In this document: positions 1-7,249 of the stretch, piece after piece
How the letters are laid out: each line of letters starts with the position of its first letter
How positions within the stretch are numbered: the stretch's first letter is position 1
Assembly (NCBI GenBank): GCA_039925865.1
Contig: JBDSYA010000212.1
Coordinates: forward strand, 1 to 15,891
Source: JBDSYA01 sp039925865
GTDB lineage: Bacteria > Bacteroidota > Ignavibacteria > Tepidaquicellales > Tepidaquicellaceae
Reading direction: 5' to 3'
DNA: 15,891 nucleotides
Position numbers and translations under genes: made by a program
The notes under the pieces: generated by a model
What the model was told of the DNA's origin: nothing
Database searches by the model: none
Seen by the model: only the letters and a program-made list of their open reading frames with translations

Positions 1-101
1 TCAAGATTTTTAAGCAGATATGTACCCTGATTTGGTAATTGTGAGAATGCATTGTTAGACAGTATTAAGAGCAATGAGAGTATCAGAAATAAATTTTTCA
101 T
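1..101 (-). CDS. Choice-of-anchor B family exported protein, third tandem copy (5' end only)
   Basis: Only the first 33 codons are in the window; the gene runs off the left edge. The ATG is at 101-99. The translation starts with a signal peptide (MKN, a Leu/Ile-rich core, then NNAFS before Q), followed by QLPNQGTYLLKNL. The two complete neighbours carry QLPNQATYLLKNLD and QLPNQGTILLKKLD at the same place, so this is a third member of the same tandem family. Only 29 bases separate it from the stop of the preceding copy, which suggests co-transcription. By homology it should be a secreted or surface-anchored beta-propeller-like protein with a C-terminal T9SS signal, but that end is not visible. 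Confidence 0.85.
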   Translation of the reverse strand, partial: MKNLFLILSLLLILSNNAFSQLPNQGTYLLKNL

Positions 102-130
102 TTTATATATATAGATATAACTATTAAACT

Positions 131-1528
131 TTATTTTATTAAGATCATTTTTTTTGTTTCGGCAAAGCTTTGCTTTCCGCTTTCTACATTTAAAGTGTAA
201 AAATATGTTCCGCTGCTGAGATTGAAATCGTTAGCATTGAATACAACTTCATAATTACCGCCGTCTCTTCTGTCACTCAATACTTCGGCAACTTCCTTTC
301 CCTGCATATCAAAAATTTTCAAACTTACATTTGAATTATCTTTCAAAGAAAATTTTATATTCGTAGTTGGATTATATGGATTTGGATAATTTTGGTTTAG
401 TGAATAACTGTCTGCCACTTCAGTATTATTATTAATACCCGTCAAAGAAAAAGTTGTCTTGATCACAAATAAACCATTAGCCCTGTCAGAACCAATAATC
501 TTTCCGGAAGGAAAAGCATAAACACCCCAGCATCCGTTATAACTGTTGGCGTTATCCGAAGGCCTTGTGTCATACCATGCTACTTCTGTTGGAATGGTAG
601 GATCAGTTACATTTACTATTCTGATACCTGCTGTATAATGCGCAATCACAGCATAGTTGCCGTAAATTTCAACGTTGTGCACTATTGAAGTTGTTATGTT
701 TGTTGGTTGCCAGGTAGCAGTTAGTGTGATATTTGAAAGATCCTGAATGTTCCATACTTTTAATTTACCAGGTGTACTGTTTTCATCTGTTACAAGTATA
801 TACATCCTGTCTCTGACAATTTCGCAGTTATGAGGTGAAGGATTTGGAAGGTTATTCCAGTTTGTTACTTCCTGAGGATTATCTTTATTTAACGCACTGA
901 TAACTGTAACTTTTTGAGAGCCTATGTTACATGCCCATATAGTATCATTTCTTACTCTGCAGTCATGCACATATCTTGTCGCCCATTGACCTCTCTTTAC
1001 AGGAGCAATTGGATTTGTAATATCTATAACCGCTACACCTCCGGAACTCGCTCCACCTGAAGTAACATTTCCTCCGTTTAAATATAAATAAGGACCTGAC
1101 TGAGAAATCGAATGCGTATGGTCATAACCGGAATAACTCCAAGTGTTAACCAAACTAACAGAATCAGGAAGATACTGAAGATCCACTATCTGCAGCCTGC
1201 TGTTTGCAGCTTCTGAAACTATGTATGCATAATGACCATAAGTTTTCATTTCTCTGTAAACGGGATCCGTTATCCCTGTAACTACATCAACTTCACGTAT
1301 ATCAGCAGAATCGGTAATATCAATAAAAGCCGTTCCCAGATTAAATCCAAGAAGAGCATACTCTCTTCCGTTTGGCGCTGTATAACCCCAGCATGCTGAA
1401 TAACTGCGGCCGGCAACGTCAAGATTTTTCAAAAGATAGGTTGCCTGATTTGGCAATTGTGAATACGAATCGTTAAAAAGAATTATAAATAAAGCAAGAG
1501 TCAGAAAAAAATTTTTTATTATTTTCAT
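131..1528 (-). CDS. Choice-of-anchor B family protein with T9SS type A sorting domain (second of the array)
   Basis: A 465-residue exported protein. A signal peptide covers about residues 1-23, with cleavage probably before QLPNQ. The body (about 30-357) has the choice-of-anchor B signature: SACWGYTAPNGREYALLG at 44-61, then repeated V/I-x-DITD-type strands (FIDITD 68-73, VIDITNP 167-173, IRIVNVTDP 302-310) like LVIVD-repeat propeller blades. A T9SS sorting domain covers about 374-465: the linker NQNYPNPYNPTT at 378-389, a beta-sandwich, and the end TKKMILIK. The protein is therefore expected to cross the outer membrane through the type IX system and be released or attached to the cell surface. 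Its biochemical role is unknown for the family. It lies 42 bases after the first copy and 29 before the third. Cys190 and Cys200 flank a short hairpin and could form a disulfide; the first copy lacks both. Confidence 0.9.
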   Translation of the reverse strand: MKIIKNFFLTLALFIILFNDSYSQLPNQATYLLKNLDVAGRSYSACWGYTAPNGREYALLGFNLGTAFIDITDSADIREVDVVTGITDPVYREMKTYGHYAYIVSEAANSRLQIVDLQYLPDSVSLVNTWSYSGYDHTHSISQSGPYLYLNGGNVTSGGASSGGVAVIDITNPIAPVKRGQWATRYVHDCRVRNDTIWACNIGSQKVTVISALNKDNPQEVTNWNNLPNPSPHNCEIVRDRMYILVTDENSTPGKLKVWNIQDLSNITLTATWQPTNITTSIVHNVEIYGNYAVIAHYTAGIRIVNVTDPTIPTEVAWYDTRPSDNANSYNGCWGVYAFPSGKIIGSDRANGLFVIKTTFSLTGINNNTEVADSYSLNQNYPNPYNPTTNIKFSLKDNSNVSLKIFDMQGKEVAEVLSDRRDGGNYEVVFNANDFNLSSGTYFYTLNVESGKQSFAETKKMILIK

Positions 1529-1570
1529 TAAAAGAGTTTTGATAAAAAGTTTATGAGTTTAATTCAACAA

Positions 1571-2971
1571 TTATTTGACAAGGATCATTTTCTTTGTTTG
1601 AGTAAAACTGTTATTTGCATTCTGAACTTTTAGTGTATAAAAATATGTACCGCTGCTCAGATCAAAATTCTTTGCATCAAATATCACTTCATAATTTCCG
1701 CCGTCTCTTCTGTCATTCAGCAAATCAGCAACTTCCCTGCCCTGCAAATTGACAACCTTCAGATTAACGAGTGAATTTTCTTTAAGAAAAAACTTTACTG
1801 TTGTTGTAGGATTGAACGGGTTTGGATAATTTTGGTCAAGTCTGAAATCTTCAGCAATCCCTGTAGAACTATTTGTAATATCTGTTATCGGGAATGTTGT
1901 CTTTATAACGTGAAGTCCATTGCTGATATCGGAGCCGATGATCTTTCCAGAAGAAAATATATAAACTCCCCAGCATCCTGAAAAATTAGTATTATTGTTC
2001 GTCGGATATGTATCATACCATCCCAGTTCGATCGGACTCATTGGATTTGCAATATTTAGAATTCTAATTCCTGCTGAATAATGAGCGATGATAGCAAAAT
2101 CTCCGAATGTTTCAACATTATGAACGATAGCAGTTGTAATATTAGTCGGTGTCCACTCTCTGATAAAAGTTATGTTGTTTATATCATCAACATTCCAGAC
2201 ATTCAGTTTACCGTTAGGCGAGCTGATCTCATTAGTCGTTAATAAATATTTGTTATCTTTGGAAAATGCACAGTTATGAGTTGAGACTTCAGAGGTGGGA
2301 TATGATCTCCACGTCCTTACAAATTCCAGCGAACTTTTGTTCGTTGCATTTATAATTGAAGTTTCGCCGGTATAAACATTTGAAGCCCAGATAGTATCAT
2401 TTAAAATTCTCGAGTCATGCACATATTTCGTCGTCCATTGTCCGAGCTTAACAGGATTAATTGGATCGATCACATCAACGACAGTTATACCGCCGTTTGC
2501 GGCAGAGTTTCCTCCGTTTAAATAAAGATAATTTCCTGATTGTGAGATCGAATGTGTCTTAGTATAACCTGGGTAATTCCATGTTTTGACGAGTCTAACC
2601 GAATCCGGGAGATACTGCAGATCAATAATCTGAACACCATTAAGAGCCGCATTGGTAGTAGAAGCGGCTTCTGTAACTACATAAGCATAATGACCATAAG
2701 TTTTCATTTCACGCCAGTTGCTGTTGAGACCTTTTACAGAATCAACTTCTCTTATATTTGCAGAATCTGTAATATCGACAAACGAGGTTCCAACATTAGT
2801 CCCAAGAATCGCATATTCGCGGCCATTAGGAGCTGTATAACCCCAGCATGCAGAATAACTTGTATAAGTATCGAGTTTTTTTAAAAGGATTGTCCCCTGA
2901 TTTGGGAGTTGGGAGAAAGTATAATTGTAAGAAATGGATGTAAAAAGAACAAGGAGGAATAATTTTTTCAT
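1571..2971 (-). CDS. Choice-of-anchor B family protein with T9SS type A sorting domain (first of the array)
   Basis: A 466-residue paralog of the next gene, alignable along its whole length. The signal peptide is about residues 1-20, ending NYTFS before QLPNQG. The body carries SACWGYTAPNGREYAILG near residue 40, the same run of V/I-x-D propeller strands, and the closing motif GCWGVYIFSSGKIIGSD. The C-terminal sorting domain starts near 368, with NYPNPFNPTT at about 381-390 and the end TKKMILVK. It is first in transcription order, so the promoter for the array should lie to the right of 2971. Compared with its neighbour it has lost two cysteines (HDC to HDS and WAC to WAS) and gained a short insertion near TEAASTTNAALNG. 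The start is set by the signal peptide; no clear Shine-Dalgarno sequence precedes it. Family and export assignments are secure; the function is unknown. Confidence 0.9.
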   Translation of the reverse strand: MKKLFLLVLFTSISYNYTFSQLPNQGTILLKKLDTYTSYSACWGYTAPNGREYAILGTNVGTSFVDITDSANIREVDSVKGLNSNWREMKTYGHYAYVVTEAASTTNAALNGVQIIDLQYLPDSVRLVKTWNYPGYTKTHSISQSGNYLYLNGGNSAANGGITVVDVIDPINPVKLGQWTTKYVHDSRILNDTIWASNVYTGETSIINATNKSSLEFVRTWRSYPTSEVSTHNCAFSKDNKYLLTTNEISSPNGKLNVWNVDDINNITFIREWTPTNITTAIVHNVETFGDFAIIAHYSAGIRILNIANPMSPIELGWYDTYPTNNNTNFSGCWGVYIFSSGKIIGSDISNGLHVIKTTFPITDITNSSTGIAEDFRLDQNYPNPFNPTTTVKFFLKENSLVNLKVVNLQGREVADLLNDRRDGGNYEVIFDAKNFDLSSGTYFYTLKVQNANNSFTQTKKMILVK

Positions 2972-3035
2972 TGCAAAGTTAGGTTAAAAGTAATGTAAAT
3001 GTTTAATTTAAAAATACGCAAATTAATTTCCAATA

Positions 3036-3065
3036 ACTATAATGTTTTTAACTTTGTATACAAAA
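3036..3065 (-). promoter_or_regulatory. Possible promoter of the choice-of-anchor B array
   Basis: Read on the minus strand, a TTTTGT element (3065-3060) is followed after 18 bases by TATAGT (3041-3036). This is a plausible -35/-10 pair, with about 65 bases of leader before the ATG at 2971. The -35 element overlaps a perfect 12-base palindrome, TTTGTATACAAA (3053-3064), which could be an operator. Such palindromes are expected by chance in AT-rich DNA. The call rests on sequence resemblance only. Confidence 0.2.
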
Positions 3066-3333
3066 TCCGCGCTCATAATAGCCGAAATGTAGTATTCATG
3101 AATTTGGATTCTGAGACTTAATCTATCCTAATCAGACTAACAATCATGATCATTAATTATCCCGGATTTTTCATTTGAAAAAATTTCTAATGAACATCAT
3201 TATGAAAATGATCGACAAAGTTATAAATGATGCTGGTAGTTATGCTATATTTATTTATCAGATATTGCAGACTAAAAATGAAAGAAAAGCTTATGGTTTA
3301 TGAATTTTGCAAAAATAGAGTTTTGTCCCAACC

Positions 3334-3396
3334 GAAGTAGTCGCAGGCTTTATGCCTGCGGGGTAAAATCGCAATCGTAAAGGTTGTGGCAACTTC
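3334..3396. repeat. REP/BIME-like double-hairpin element
   Basis: Two GC-richer hairpins sit side by side in AT-rich intergenic DNA. The first is a perfect 7-bp stem, CGCAGGC / GCCTGCG, around a TTTAT loop (3342-3360). The second is CGCAATC / GGTTGTG around GTAAA (3370-3388), a 7-bp stem with two G-U pairs. Outer arms GAAGT (3334-3338) and ACTTC (3392-3396) can also pair. Neither hairpin is followed by a T-tract and no gene ends nearby, so a terminator is unlikely. The paired-hairpin architecture matches dispersed REP-type palindromes; whether it recurs in this genome cannot be seen here. Confidence 0.5.
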
Positions 3397-3556
3397 AGCA
3401 TCTGTTTAATAGGACAGTCTGAACGAGCATTATATACATTCTAAAGTATTTTAAAAACTGGGATTATAGAATTGTTAATTATTATTAATTAAAGAATTGT
3501 TGAGAGGAAGTGAGGATTTTCAAAGAGAAGTAATTTAAAATTTAAATTAAAGATAG

Positions 3557-3628
3557 TACCCCTGCAAGGACTCGAACCCTGACCAAAGGTTCCGAAGACC
3601 TTTGTGCTATCCGTTACACCACAGGGGC
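3557..3628 (-). tRNA. tRNA-Arg (anticodon UCG)
   Basis: A 72-base cloverleaf on the minus strand. The acceptor stem is GCCCCTG / CAGGGGT with discriminator A, so the first pair is a G1-U72 wobble. The D-stem is GTGT/GCAC, the anticodon stem AAGGT/ACCTT, and the loop CTTCGGA, giving anticodon UCG, which reads CGA and probably other CGN arginine codons. The variable loop has four bases (TGGT). The T-stem is CAGGG/CCTTG around TTCGAGT. The 3' CCA is not encoded (the gene is followed by CTAT), so CCA must be added by the nucleotidyltransferase. It stands alone, with no other tRNA in the window. Confidence 0.95.
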
Positions 3629-3748
3629 GGATTAAAATTATTAATTTCAAATTATCAATTATTGACAAAATATGAAATGAGTAAAAATAATTTATAAAGT
3701 TAGATTGAGTTAGTCAACATGATCTTAAAATCTTATATGAACATTATC

Positions 3749-3883
3749 TCAGGTAGCTATCATAAACGCAATATAGCAAAGACCGCATACTGCTATATTA
3801 AAAAAAAGTGCCTTTTTACTTCTCAGTTTTTCAGCAATTGAAATGCTGATCAGACCAATGGCATCCGACGTCTCACAATAAAT
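3749..3883 (-). pseudogene. Start-less membrane-protein-like fragment overlapping the 3' end of priA
   Basis: Behind priA, a different minus-strand frame is open from just after an in-frame TAA (first codon 3883-3881) to a TGA at 3751-3749, 44 codons. It reads like real protein: SDAIGLISISIAEKLRSKK followed by a hydrophobic stretch ALFFNIAVCGLCYIAFMIAT, long enough for one membrane helix. There is no ATG, GTG or TTG in the frame, so it cannot be translated independently in the usual way. PriA itself ends at its normal place (IDVDAVNLL), so this is not a lost priA tail. It may be the decayed end of another gene or a chance reading frame. An inverted repeat (3770-3778 with 3791-3799) lies inside it. 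Confidence 0.25.
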
Positions 3884-6377
3884 TTACTGCATCCACATCA
3901 ATATTAACCATCACTTTTTTGGGTATGTTTTTATGTGTGTAATCTTTAACCTCTCTTAATATTTTATTCATATATTTTCCCGAAAGATCTTTTTCTTTAT
4001 ATGATTTTATCAGCAAATGAAATCTATATTTATCTTTTAATTTCGAAAACAATGGTGTTATTGGCGGCAGCATTTCAAGTCTTTTTTCATCATCAAGCTT
4101 TTTTATAAGGTTAAAAATTTCTTTTATCTTTGATTCGGCAAGTTTGGCATCCTCACTTCGTGTTTCAATAATTGTTATTCTGCTGAAAGGCGGATAATTA
4201 AGAGCCCTTCTGGATTTGATCTCATTTTCATAGAATGTTTTATAATCATGCATACGTACATTTTCAAAAACAAAAAAATCGGAATGGTTGGTTTGTATCA
4301 GCACTTCTCCGGTTTTTTTACTCCTGCCGCTTCTGCCCGAAACCTGCGTCAATATCTGAAAAGTTTTTTCAGTCGCCCTGAAATCCGGATTCAGTAATCC
4401 GATATCAGCATTGATCACTCCGACTAGAGTTACTTCGGGAAAGTCCAGGCCTTTTGAAATTATCTGTGTGCCTGCAAGAATGTCGATCTTCTGATCGTAA
4501 AAATCTTTTAAAATTTTATGGTAAAGTTTTTTCGAAGTGAGAGTATCGGAATCCATACGTTTGATCACTGCTTTGGGAAAAATTTTTATGAGTTCTTCTT
4601 CCACTCTTTCTGTTCCCGCTCCTTTTGGAATGACAAGTGTCGATCCGCATGCAGGACAAAGCTTTATGAACTTTTTAATGTAGCCGCAATAATGGCATTT
4701 CATCATATCAATAGACTTATGATATGTTAATGCAATGTTACATCTTATACACATTTCTACATTGCCGCAATTCATACATTCCGAATAGGCATGATATCCC
4801 CTTCTGTTGAGAAGAAGTATAATACTTTCTTTATTTTCTAATCTTTTTCCAATTTCATATATCATTTCTTTTGAAATAAACTTTATCTTTACTTTATCGA
4901 TACTATCAAAAAAATCTTTCCTGTCTTGCTCCGGATCCTTATCCTTTTTTAACAAATCTACTATTCTGATTTCCGGCAGGCTGATATTTGATGCACGGTT
5001 TGGCAAACTTAATAATTGATATCTTCCTGACTCGGCATTGTAAAATGATTCTATCGAGGGAGTTGCAGAGCCAAGCACAACAACCGCATCATTAATCTTA
5101 GCACGGTATATTGCAGCATCTCTTCCGTTGTATTTTGGTGAGTTCTCTTGTTTATAAGAAGAATCATGTTCTTCATCAACAATTATTATTCCGATATTTT
5201 TAAGCGGAGCGAATACTGCCGAGCGTGCTCCGATCACAATCCTGTAAGTACCGTTCTTGATCATGTCCAGAGTATCGAGCTTCTCGCCATCGGAAAGTTT
5301 GCTGTGTATAATTCCGATCTTGTTATCAAATTTTCGTTTAAACCTATGAATGAGCTGGGGTGTTAATGAAATTTCCGGAACGAGTACGATAGCGGTTTTG
5401 CCTTTTTCAATTACATTTTCTATTGCCTGCATGTAAACTTCGGTTTTTCCGCTTCCTGTTATACCATATAATAAAAATGCCTTATACGAATTTTCACTTT
5501 CAGCTTTTTTGATCTGTTCAAGACATTCAGTTTGTTCACTGTTTAAAATGTTTAGTTTTTGATTCTCTGAAAATATTTCTTCAGGCTCACGGTTTTTTCT
5601 GAGTTCTTTAATGCTGATCAGTTCTTTTTTGTAAAGAGTATTAAGCGAAGAAGAAGTGATACCAGTTAATTTCATAAGTTTCGGCATTTCAATACAAGAT
5701 GTCGTTAAAAGATAATTTAATGTATCGGTTTGTTTTTGTGATCTGATTTTATTGTCAGCCATAATAGACGGCAGTTCATCAGAATTATAATTTTTGCTTA
5801 TCCACTTGTTGTATTTTTTCGCCGTAGGTTTCGAATAATGATTTTGCATATTTATTATTCCGGAACCGGTCAATTTTCTGATCAATATCGAAAGATCCGG
5901 GTATCTTAGTTTTGACTCCAGCTGATTTTTATTAAGCCCTGAATTTTTATTTTTTTCAAGTGTACTGATTATATCTACCAGTATCTCTTCTTTAGAATTG
6001 AGGACATTTAATTTTTCCCTGTAATTATCTGTCAGATAAAAATATGAATCTGATTTAATATTAATGTTCCTCGGAATTGCTGAGAATAACACCTCTCCCT
6101 GCGGTGCAAGATAATATTCAGATATCCACTTACAGAATTCAATTAATTCCATTGTTATCAGCGGCTCTTCGTCCAGTACAATTTTTATGGGTTTTACTTT
6201 TTTTAAATGTGTGTCATTTAATATATCAGTAATTATACCTGTAATGGTTCTTTTCCCGAAATCCACCAGAACCCGTTTGCCAATTCCTATAGAAATTACC
6301 TGTGCATCAGGTACTTTATATGTGAAAAGACTTTCAATCGGAAGGTTCAACGCAACGTTTACATATGTATCACTCAT
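3873..6377 (-). CDS. priA: Primosomal protein N' (replication restart helicase PriA)
   Basis: An 834-residue superfamily 2 DNA helicase that recognises stalled forks and reloads the replicative helicase. The N-terminal 3'-DNA-binding domain is about residues 1-105 (YVNVALNLPIESLFTYKVP). A less conserved winged-helix-like section is at about 130-260. The helicase core has Walker A GITGSGKT at 305-312, PEISLTPQL at 334-342, the DEEH box at 401-404, GSATPS at 436-441, the motif V region AGTQIISKGLDFPEVTLVGV at 635-654, and QVSGRSGR at 678-685. Eight cysteines in four CxxC pairs (534/537, 543/546, 561/564, 574/577) form the two zinc sites that contact the other primosome proteins. The C-terminus, VNIDVDAVNLL, is where the family normally ends. 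All key motifs are intact, so it should be active. Length is slightly above E. coli PriA. It is flanked by gaps on both sides and is probably monocistronic. Confidence 0.97.
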   Translation of the reverse strand: MSDTYVNVALNLPIESLFTYKVPDAQVISIGIGKRVLVDFGKRTITGIITDILNDTHLKKVKPIKIVLDEEPLITMELIEFCKWISEYYLAPQGEVLFSAIPRNINIKSDSYFYLTDNYREKLNVLNSKEEILVDIISTLEKNKNSGLNKNQLESKLRYPDLSILIRKLTGSGIINMQNHYSKPTAKKYNKWISKNYNSDELPSIMADNKIRSQKQTDTLNYLLTTSCIEMPKLMKLTGITSSSLNTLYKKELISIKELRKNREPEEIFSENQKLNILNSEQTECLEQIKKAESENSYKAFLLYGITGSGKTEVYMQAIENVIEKGKTAIVLVPEISLTPQLIHRFKRKFDNKIGIIHSKLSDGEKLDTLDMIKNGTYRIVIGARSAVFAPLKNIGIIIVDEEHDSSYKQENSPKYNGRDAAIYRAKINDAVVVLGSATPSIESFYNAESGRYQLLSLPNRASNISLPEIRIVDLLKKDKDPEQDRKDFFDSIDKVKIKFISKEMIYEIGKRLENKESIILLLNRRGYHAYSECMNCGNVEMCIRCNIALTYHKSIDMMKCHYCGYIKKFIKLCPACGSTLVIPKGAGTERVEEELIKIFPKAVIKRMDSDTLTSKKLYHKILKDFYDQKIDILAGTQIISKGLDFPEVTLVGVINADIGLLNPDFRATEKTFQILTQVSGRSGRSKKTGEVLIQTNHSDFFVFENVRMHDYKTFYENEIKSRRALNYPPFSRITIIETRSEDAKLAESKIKEIFNLIKKLDDEKRLEMLPPITPLFSKLKDKYRFHLLIKSYKEKDLSGKYMNKILREVKDYTHKNIPKKVMVNIDVDAVNLL

Positions 6378-6803
6378 TATAATTAGATAATGTGGGCTAT
6401 AAAGTTTTTCGATCAGATAATTTATTGATCTATAATAAGATAAATAAGATAATATGAAGGCCGCTCACATTCTTTGAATAAATTTTTATTTAATGAAACC
6501 AGTCTCCTGCTAAAATTTTTAATGAAAAAGATTTTAAATTGCAAAACTTCCATTTGATGACAAAATGAAGCGCGCTCATTATACATTTAATAGTTCTGAT
6601 GAAACTTTTGAAATCCTGAAAACAAGAGAGATTATCTTTTTTTCCGGAATAGAAGCAATCTAAAATTCAAATGCTTCTTGATATCTGACTTCGAACTCCC
6701 GGTGGATAAATGACCTAAATGCAACATCACCATTAATCATCACTTGCACTAAAGTTATCCATATAATGTTTAAATTTTTTAATTTACCTTGCCAAAAAAT
6801 ATT
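6378..6803. other. Intergenic region between priA and the EamA permease
   Basis: About 425 bases between divergent genes, so promoters for both should lie here; none is clear enough to place. One short plus-strand ORF (ATG 6565, TAA 6661-6663, 32 residues beginning MKRAHYTFNSSDETFEIL) has protein-like composition, and its frame is open back to 6538. It lacks a Shine-Dalgarno sequence and has no recognised homology, so it is not called as a gene. No RNA gene or repeat was recognised. Confidence 0.6.
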
Positions 6804-7220
6804 ATGTGGATTTTTTACGCAATACTTTCTGCAATATTTGCCTCACTGACAGCAATATTCGCAAAGATCGGAGTTAAGGATGTTAATTCCAATCTTGCAA
6901 CAGGAATAAGAACAGTTATAGTATTATTGTTGATATGGGGAATTGTATTTGCCAGAGGAGAGCAGGATGGATTTTACCTGCTTACAAAAAAAAACATTTT
7001 CTTTCTGGTGATCTCCGGGATAATGACCGGTCTTTCATGGATATTTTATTTCAGGGCAATCCAGGAGGGACCTTTATCTATAATTGCTCCGATCGATAAA
7101 CTTAGCGTAGTCTTAACGATATTGTTATCATTCATAATATTTAATGAGCCAATTACCTTGAAAATATTAATAGGCGCTGTAATGATAGTTGGAGGGATTA
7201 TAGTTTTGATGATTAAATGA
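6804..7220 (+). CDS. Small single-domain EamA (DMT) family permease
   Basis: About 138 residues from the ATG at 6804. An in-frame TTG at 6789 would add five residues, but MWIFYAILSAIFASLTAIFAKIG from the ATG matches how the family begins, and neither start has a clear ribosome-binding site. The protein is one EamA domain of about five hydrophobic helices: the N-terminal helix, SNLATGIRTVIVLLLIWGIV, FFLVISGIMTGLSWIFYF, the VLTILLSFIIF stretch, and ILIGAVMIVGGIIVLMI. Typical DMT exporters have ten helices made from two EamA repeats, so this is a half-size transporter expected to work as a dimer. Short stand-alone EamA proteins are a known group. The substrate cannot be predicted. It converges on the DUF998-like gene with a 29-base gap. 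Confidence 0.85.
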   Translation: MWIFYAILSAIFASLTAIFAKIGVKDVNSNLATGIRTVIVLLLIWGIVFARGEQDGFYLLTKKNIFFLVISGIMTGLSWIFYFRAIQEGPLSIIAPIDKLSVVLTILLSFIIFNEPITLKILIGAVMIVGGIIVLMIK

Positions 7221-7249
7221 TCTGTATAATAAAACAAGTCTCAAAAATA

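Larger units (their letters stand above)
2972..3556. other. Intergenic region between the exported paralog array and the tRNA gene
   Basis: 585 bases with no convincing gene. It holds the likely promoter region of the array at its left end, the two-hairpin element near 3334-3396, and one short plus-strand ORF with ATG at 3190 and TGA at 3301-3303 (37 residues, MNIIMKMIDKVINDAGSYAI onward). The frame of that ORF is open back to 3157. It reads plausibly but has no ribosome-binding site and no recognisable homology, so it is not called as a gene. Confidence 0.6.

Noticed and set aside
2552..2884. 110-residue plus-strand ORF inside the first choice-of-anchor B gene
   Set aside because: It lies antisense to a well-supported exported protein with a signal peptide and sorting domain. 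It has no homology or ribosome-binding site and is a shadow of that gene's codon pattern.
2974..2981. TAACTTTG just before the ATG at 2971, matching the Bacteroidota -7 box
   Set aside because: A transcript from it would start inside the coding sequence, and no -33 TTTG lies at the right distance.
3053..3064. Perfect palindrome TTTGTATACAAA as a regulator binding site
   Set aside because: A few perfect 12-base palindromes are expected by chance in 16 kb of AT-rich DNA. It is noted with the candidate promoter but not claimed as an operator.
3355..3570. Possible att-like repeat between the tRNA-Arg 3' end (GCAGGGGTA) and GCGGGGTA at 3358
   Set aside because: Too short and in the opposite orientation; there is no integrase or foreign gene nearby.
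3770..3799. 9-bp inverted repeat AATATAGCA / TGCTATATT as a priA terminator
   Set aside because: In the direction of priA transcription the T-run comes before the stem, not after it. The repeat also lies inside a coding-like frame.
3073..6590. Similar CGCTCAT/GCTCATTATACAT-like strings in the gaps near 3070, 3424, 6461 and 6572
   Set aside because: The matches are short and imperfect, with no consistent unit length or flanks; they do not support a repeat family.
6690..6712. TTCGAACTCCCGG resembling a tRNA T-arm
   Set aside because: No acceptor, D or anticodon stem can be built around it.
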